Position numbers and translations under genes: made by a program. A stretch of 64,000 bases of DNA from Hydractinia symbiolongicarpus (Eukaryota > Cnidaria > Hydrozoa > Anthoathecata > Hydractiniidae): the NCBI RefSeq assembly GCF_029227915.1, contig NC_079875.1, positions 26,050,001 to 26,114,000 on the forward strand, in the 5' to 3' direction. The first letter of the stretch is position 1; every line of letters begins with the position of its first letter. Below the pieces are notes generated by a model that saw only the letters and a list, made by a program, of their open reading frames with translations, searched no databases and was not told where the DNA came from. This document shows positions 58,880 to 64,000 of this stretch, in pieces.

Positions 58880-60120
58880 TCTCTTTGGTTTGGGGGTGAA
58901 GGGTTCGTATAGTAACGCCAGTAAATTTCGGTTGCATCACAATCTTTACACGGGATTTCGTAAACAACATTGCTTTGTTCTTCCAGGTTTATTATGTCTT
59001 TTGGTTTAGATAAAGTGCTTCTTAGGGTGTTTTTAGAGTTAAGAATGCATTTGATCTTGTGTTGCCTTAAAACTCGACGAAGGATCTCGCTGGTACCTGG
59101 TACCTCCGTTGCATCTTTTCTTCATTCTATTTTCCACTTGCGTGATTACTTTCCAACTGAATCCACTTGTGATTAATGCATTTCTTACAAGCCGAATTTC
59201 TTCTTTCCTCTCCTTGTTATCTCTGACTACGCTGTTGACACGATTCAGTAATGAAGATATGACACTTTCTTTGCCAGATTTCTGATGGTTTGATTCGAAG
59301 TTGTGTGTTATTTTACAATACAGTCAGTAAGCGATAGCTAATTCCATCCTGTTCAAACTCAACAGTGAATTTGATTTGTCGATGCAGGCCTTTATGTGTT
59401 CATGGAACTCTTCTAGATGGGATGTTTTCTGGCGAACATCGACTACTGATGATGCAGGACTACCATGGCAACTCCGTCAGTTTGAGTTTAGAAGTTCTTA
59501 TTAAATAGATACTATGTTTTGGTTACAACAAGTTCGACAAAACGCATCCTTTTCGATAAGGTCTTTAATGATGTTTAGGGTGTCTTCTTTGTGAACATTT
59601 GTGTAGAGTGGCGTGACATCAAATGATACCATGCATTCGTCGTCTGCTATCCTTAATTGTCTGATGTATTGCGAGAATTCCTTTGAGTTTCCGCTATGGT
59701 CAGTTGTTGTAAATTTGCTGAGGATAGAAGCAACAAATTTTGATAGGTTGTATAAGGGTGTTCCAGTGCGAATGAATTTTGGTAATCCGTACTAACGCGG
59801 TGGTGTTCCGTCACAAGGTTTCATTCGGTAATACTGCTTATCGTCGGTGTATTCTTTTCTCTTCAACTCCGTTAAGATGTTCTTCGCTTCTCGTTTGATG
59901 ACGTCTGCAGGATTTTTCTTGAGAAGTTTGTTAGGCCCGTTGTTAATGTGTTCGTTGCACTTGCTGATGTAGTCAGGTGTATTCATGATAACCGTTGTTC
60001 TCTTTGTCTTTCTTTAACCTGGTGTCATACAGAAATTCATTCCTTGAGTCTTGACTTAATGGTGTTGTCAAGATCAAGAATTTGGCGATGTAGGGTGTTA
60101 CGTGACTTTAGTGGAATCTT
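58880..60120 (-). pseudogene. Penelope-like retroelement, broken (RT to GIY-YIG)
   Basis: Minus-strand pieces occur in element order: MNTPDYISKCNEHINNGP, YYRMKPCDGTPPR and YGLPK (with a deletion after), MVSFDVTPLYTNVHKEDTL (the RT motif with the first catalytic Asp), a DGVAM/GSPASSVV junction split by a frameshift, SGFSWKVITQVE, then ILRRVLRQHKIKCI and VVYEIPCKDCDATEI leading into the GIY-YIG nuclease. The catalytic xxDD motif of the RT was not found and at least five stops or shifts interrupt the frame, so it is inactive. Family assignment rests on the RT-linker-GIY-YIG order and the IPCKDC motif. It differs from the GIY-YIG fragment at 22.9 kb, which has a Cys-knuckle instead of IPCKDC, so two lineages are represented. 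Confidence 0.78.
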
Positions 60121-60454
60121 TCTTGCAATAACTAGTATGATACAACATTATCTTAAATTATTTTATTATGCTCTTAGAAATGAATGTATACTTCTGAAAC
60201 TTGAAAAAAATTTTTCCAAATTCATGGACTGTCAAATGTCTACAAATATTTTGAATTTACAAATTAAGATGTTTTAAATTATTTACAGTAATAATAAATA
60301 AGTAAATAATAGTGATAACAGCATTCTTCATCTTCTTTTGTTTTTAATTTTTATCACTCACAAAAAAATCAACAAAAAACAAATCATTTTTGAAGTGCAT
60401 ATATGTTGCATTTCTACTCTGGTAGAACATGCACACGTATATAGAAATGCAGCA
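60121..60454. other. Junction between the Penelope remnant and the tandem array
   Basis: AT-rich, with no gene. The array begins abruptly at about 60455, after a CAGCATATGCTAGC junction. Confidence 0.45.
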
Positions 60455-60778
60455 TATGCTAGCACCTATGCACATCATGTCGTTAATGTATTGCTCAAAT
60501 CGTTCTTCTTTTTCTTCATCTTCTTGAACACCTGTTATGGCAATCGCAGCCTTTTTGTACTTTGATATAACAACGTCCCAATTCGGGGCAAGTGTAGCTG
60601 CAAATTCCGAATAGGCTACGTATGGTGTATTAAGCCACTTGCATATGAATGGTTTTCATTTTTTTTCGAAATCCCCATCCGTTGCAGTATTGCTAATGGT
60701 CGCTGCACCGTATGGTCTAAGGAAGTCATTCGGGAAATGGTCAAAAAAGAACACTGCGCCTTTTGTTCGACGTGACAT
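60455..60778 (-). pseudogene. Array copy 1, truncated
   Basis: It starts with ATG at 60778 and keeps the reading frame through the T run (VFFFDHFPNDFLRPYGA), then hits TGA after DGDFEKK at about 60658. It resumes in the same frame as CKWLNTPYVAYSEF and is cut off at the array edge after MMCIGAS. The 3' third is absent. Confidence 0.8.
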
Positions 60779-60949
60779 CTAAATATACCAAAAAAATTTA
60801 TATGTTTTAGAAAGAGTAAATGTAAAATGCAATGGCACATTTTCATATAGCTTATTTTTTGAATAACCTAAATCTGGACAACAAGGAAACAACGTAAAAT
60901 GACGCTCAAATTATTGCAACTATAAGAAACCTCAGAACTTAATCTATTG

Positions 60950-61476
60950 ATTTTTACTATTATTGTGTGTGAAAATGGGTAAAAAAAAAGTTAAATCATA
61001 TGTTCCGGTAGCAATTCTTATGTAATTATTTAACGATGGAGTACACTTAAAGTATTTTTTTTCTGGCTTATCTGCTCCTCCAGCCTTTGAAATATTGTCC
61101 GGATGGAAATGGACGTATTTGGCAACTTTTAAATGTAAGGTTGCTAGATACATGCTAGCACCTATGCACATCATGTCGTTAATGTATTGTTCAAATTGTT
61201 CTTCTTTTTCTTCATCTTCTTGAACACCTGTTATGGCAATAGCAGCCTTTTTGTACTTTGATATAACAACATCCCAATGCGGGGCAAATGTAGCTGCAAA
61301 TTCCGAATAGGCGACGGATGGTCTATTAAACCACCTGCATCTGAATAATTTTAATTTTTTTTTTCGAAATCCCCATCCGTTGCAATATTGTTCATGGTCG
61401 CTGTACCGTGTGGTCTAAGGAAATCATTCGGGAAATGATCAAAAAAGAACACCTCGACTTTTGTTCGACGTGATAT
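60950..61476 (-). pseudogene. Array copy 2, start lost and frameshifted
   Basis: The start codon is ATA, and an expanded A run after DGDFEKK shifts the frame at about 61355. The 3' half is the most complete of the array, including KVAKYVHFHPDNISKAGGAD and YFKCTPSLNNYIRIATGTYD. The upstream spacer to copy 3 is shortened. Confidence 0.8.
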
Positions 61477-61544
61477 CTAAGTATATTAAAAAAAATTTAA
61501 ATGTTTTAGAAAGAGTAAAACTTATATCTGGACAACAAGGAAAA

Positions 61545-62032
61545 CTTAATCTATTGATTTTTACTATTATTGTGTGTGAAAATGGGTAACAAAAATATCC
61601 TGTTAAATCATATGTTCCGGTAGCAATTCTTGTGTAATTATTTAACGATGGAGTAAACTTAAAATATTTCCATTCTGGCTTATCTGCTCCTCCAGCCTTA
61701 AAAATATACATGCTAGCACCTATGCACATCATGTCGTTAATGTATTGCTCAAATTGTTCTTCTTTTTCTTCATCTTCTTGAACACCTGTTATGGAAATTG
61801 CAGCCTTTTTGTACTTTGATATAACAACATCCCAATTCGGGGCAAGTGTAGCTGCAAATTCCGAGTAGGCGACGGATGGTCTATTAAGCCACTTGCATCA
61901 GAATGGTTTTAAATTTTTTTCGAAATCCCCATCCGTTGCAGTATTGGTAATGGTCGCTGCACCGTATGGTCTAAGGAAGTCATTCGGGAAATGATCAAAA
62001 AAGAACAGTGCGCCTTTTGTTCGACGTGACAT
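61545..62032 (-). pseudogene. Array copy 3, stop codon and internal deletion
   Basis: It has ATG at 62032 and an intact T run, but CGA of FRCKW is TGA (about 61900). A deletion removes the LATLHLKVAKYVHFHPDN segment, so MYI joins directly to KAGGADKPEWKYF. Confidence 0.8.
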
Positions 62033-62198
62033 CTAAATTTACTAAAATAAATTTAATTGTTTTAGAAAGAGTAAATGTAAAATGTAATGGCACATTTTCA
62101 TATAGCTTATTTTTTGAATAACCTAAATCTGGACAACAAGGAAACAACGTAAAATGACGCTCAAATTATTGCAACTATAAGGAACCTGAGAACTTAAT

Positions 62199-62668
62199 CT
62201 ATTGATTTTTACTATTATTGTGTGTGAAAATGGGTAACAAAAAAGTTAAATCATATGTTCCGGTAGCAATTCTTATGTAATTATATAACGACGGAGTAAG
62301 ATGGAAATGCACGTATTTGGCAACTTTTAAATGTAAGGCTGCTAGATACATGTCACCTATGCACATCATCTCATTAATGTATTGCTCAAATCGTTCTTCT
62401 TTTTCTTCATCTTCTTGAACACCTGTTATTGCAATTGCAGCCTTTTTGTACTTTGATATAACAACATCCCAATTCGGGGCAAGTGTAGCTGCAAATTCCG
62501 AATAGGCGACGGATGGTCTATTAAACCACTTGCATCGGAATGGTTTTAAATTTTTTTCGAAATCCCTATCCGTTGCAGTAATGGTAATGGTCGCTGCACC
62601 GTATGGTCTAAAGAAGTCATTCGGGAAATGATCAAAAAAAACACTGCGCCTTTTGTTCGACGTGACAT
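62199..62668 (-). pseudogene. Array copy 4, frameshift and internal deletion
   Basis: It has ATG at 62668, but the T run is one base short, shifting the frame before DHFPNDFFRPYGA. The rest is open to 62199. A deletion removes DNISKAGGADKPEWKYFKC, so KYVHFHL joins TPSLYNYIRIATG. Confidence 0.8.
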
Positions 62669-62822
62669 CTAAATATACTAAAAAAAATTTCAATGTTTTA
62701 GAAAGAGTAAATGTAAAATGTAATGGCACATTTTCATATAGCTTATTTTTTGAATAACCTAAATCTGGACAACAAGGAAACAACGTAAAATAACGCTCAA
62801 ATTATTGGAACTATAAGAAACC

Positions 62823-63360
62823 TCAGAACTTATTGATTTTTACTATTATTGTGTGTGAAAATGGGTAACAAAAAAATCCTGTTAAATCATATGTTCCGGT
62901 AGCAATTCTTATGTAATTATATAACCATGGAGTACACCTAAAATATTTCCATTCTGCCTTATCTTCTCCTCCAGCTAAAATATTGTCCAGATGTAAATGG
63001 ACGTATTTGGCAACTTTTAAATGTAAGGCTGCTAGATACATGCTAGCACCTATGCACATCATTTCGTTAATGTATTGCTCAAATTGTTCTTCTTTTTCTT
63101 CATCTTTTTGAACGCCTGTTATGGAAATTGCAGCCTTTTTGTACTTTGATATAACAACGTCCCAATTCGGGGCAAGTGTAGCTGCAAATTCCGAATAGGC
63201 GACGGATGGTCTATTAAACCACTTGCATCGGAATGGTTTTAAATTTTTTTCGAAATCCACATCCGTTGCAGTATTGGTAATGGTCGCTGCACCGTATGGT
63301 CTAAAGAAGTCATTCGGGAAATGATCAAAAAAACACTGCGCCTTTTGTTCGACGTGACAT
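62823..63360 (-). pseudogene. Array copy 5, frameshift only
   Basis: It has ATG at 63360, but the T run is two bases short, shifting the frame. From DVDFEKNLKPF the unit is open to 62823 without deletion (KVAKYVHLHLDNILAGGEDK, WLYNYIRIATGTYDLTGFF). It is the best-preserved copy apart from the T run. The upstream spacer is present to about 63507. Confidence 0.8.
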
Positions 63361-63728
63361 CTAAATATACTAAAAAAAATTTCAATGTTTTAGAAAGAGT
63401 AATTGTAAAATGTAATGGCACATTTTCATATAGCTTATTTTTTGAATAACCTAAATCTGGACAACAAGGAAACAACGTAAAATGACGCTCAAATTATTGC
63501 AACTATAAGACTGTCTTTTTTCGGGTTTTTTTGGGCCTATGCACGTTTTTTCGTAGGCAGCTTATCGGCACCGTCATGCTCGCTATACACATAAAAAAAA
63601 TGTGAAATTATGTAATTTGTACGTTCAGGTACTATGGACGGCTTACTCTACAGATATTAGCTAGCTATTAGCTAAACATGTTACCTGAATCATCATTATT
63701 GGGATTTTCGTGGCTTTGAAAAGTTTCA

Positions 63729-63917
63729 TCAACATTCCCACCTATGTTCATCATCGCAATCCAGTGCTGGAATGTTGTCAATAACTTCCATAGTACGCAA
63801 AGATGAGGGACGGTGTTTAGATTTGACATTCTTCTTAGTGCAATCACCATTTATACGTCTGAAGTAAAAATTAGTTTTTGAGACAGATTGTCCACAAAAT
63901 TTTCGGATTTTCTTCAT
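63729..63917 (-). CDS. Short reading frame, possible first exon
   Basis: The ATG at 63917 follows an in-frame TAG and opens 62 codons (MKKIRKFCGQSVSKTNFYFR ... RPSSLRTMEVIDNIPALDCD). The overlapping frame at 63668-63850 continues with VDETFQSHENPNNDDSG up to a GTAACA donor, so a one-base shift near 63750 would give a longer exon. It lies upstream of the array on the same strand and could be a leading exon of that gene, but the phase cannot be settled. The sequence at 63508-63665 shows nothing else. Confidence 0.3.
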   Translation of the reverse strand: MKKIRKFCGQSVSKTNFYFRRINGDCTKKNVKSKHRPSSLRTMEVIDNIPALDCDDEHRWEC

Positions 63918-64000
63918 TTTGACCGTTGCTTGCTATATCTCTTGTTCAAATGAAGAGATTCGGGACCGCAGTTTCAAGGCCCCGATTTTAAACAACTCCA

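Larger units (their letters stand above)
60455..63507 (-). repeat. Five-copy tandem array of an unrecognised coding unit
   Basis: Five minus-strand units begin at 60778, 61476, 62032, 62668 and 63360 (spacing 698, 556, 636, 692 bp). Each has an upstream part (GAATAACCTAAATCTGGACA, CAAGGAAACAACG, TTTTAGAAAGAGTAAATG) ending in an acceptor-like TTTAG directly before ATGTCACGTCG, and a coding part of about 170 codons. The order of the consensus is SRRTKGAVFF, DHFPNDF.RPYGAATI, FRCKWFNRPSVAYSEFAATL, APNWDVVISKYKKAA, a Glu/Asp-rich EDEEKEE.FEQYIN, MCIGASMYL, and YIRIATGTYDLT. I do not recognise the protein. The position of TTTAG before ATG suggests the unit is one exon of a gene. Every copy is broken, in different ways, while the amino-acid sequence between breaks is well conserved. 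Confidence 0.88.

Overview
The window is eukaryotic nuclear DNA: strongly AT-rich, gene-poor, with GT-AG introns and very short exons, and packed with DNA transposons, retroelement remnants, satellite DNA and local duplications. No operons, bacterial genes, tRNA or rRNA genes are visible. The mix of element families (PIF/Harbinger, CACTA-like, piggyBac-like, Penelope-like with GIY-YIG, DIRS-like) together with a TRIM-type RING/B-box gene carrying ankyrin repeats points to an early-branching animal. My best guess is a cnidarian, perhaps a hydrozoan; that is inference, and no diagnostic single-copy gene is present.

Layout. 0.2-0.8 kb: three phase-compatible exons of an unrecognised minus-strand gene. 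1.2-3.0 kb: a DNA element with inverted ends, lying against a short cluster of a ~122-bp satellite (3.0-3.4 kb). 6.6-8.6 kb: a diverged ~1 kb tandem duplication. 10.3-10.85 kb: an AACGTT-rich element end. 14.5-18.5 kb: the best host gene, RING - B-boxes - coiled coil - ankyrin repeats in five exons. 19.1-21.3 kb: the main array of the same 122-bp satellite in the opposite orientation. 21.3-23.4 kb: DIRS-like and Penelope-like remnants. 24.1-30.4 kb: seven consecutive phase-compatible exons, mostly 24-45 nt, coding an acidic/basic tail; they could be a separate gene or alternative 3' exons of the TRIM gene. 35-40 kb: a short inverted-repeat element, a broken CACTA-like transposase and a broken piggyBac-like transposase. 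40.5-43.4 kb: a large diverged tandem duplication.

43.9-47.1 kb is an apparently intact PIF/Harbinger transposon with its two convergent genes (DDE transposase and Myb/SANT-like partner) between termini made of CATGCCGGCATG palindromes. 47.5-53.9 kb carries several copies of a TTAA-ended element, including an internally deleted derivative. 54.7-55.4 kb is an inverted, deleted copy of part of the micro-exon locus. 56.6-58.2 kb has three well-spliced exons of an unrecognised minus-strand gene. 58.9-60.1 kb is a decayed Penelope-like element. 60.45-63.5 kb is a five-copy tandem array of an unrecognised coding unit, every copy broken.

The host genes visible are the TRIM-ankyrin gene (probably a ubiquitin ligase), the micro-exon gene, and the partial genes at 0.2-0.8 and 56.6-58.2 kb. 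Everything else with a recognisable protein is transposon-borne. Exon structures were deduced by eye from splice sites and phase; RNA evidence would decide them.
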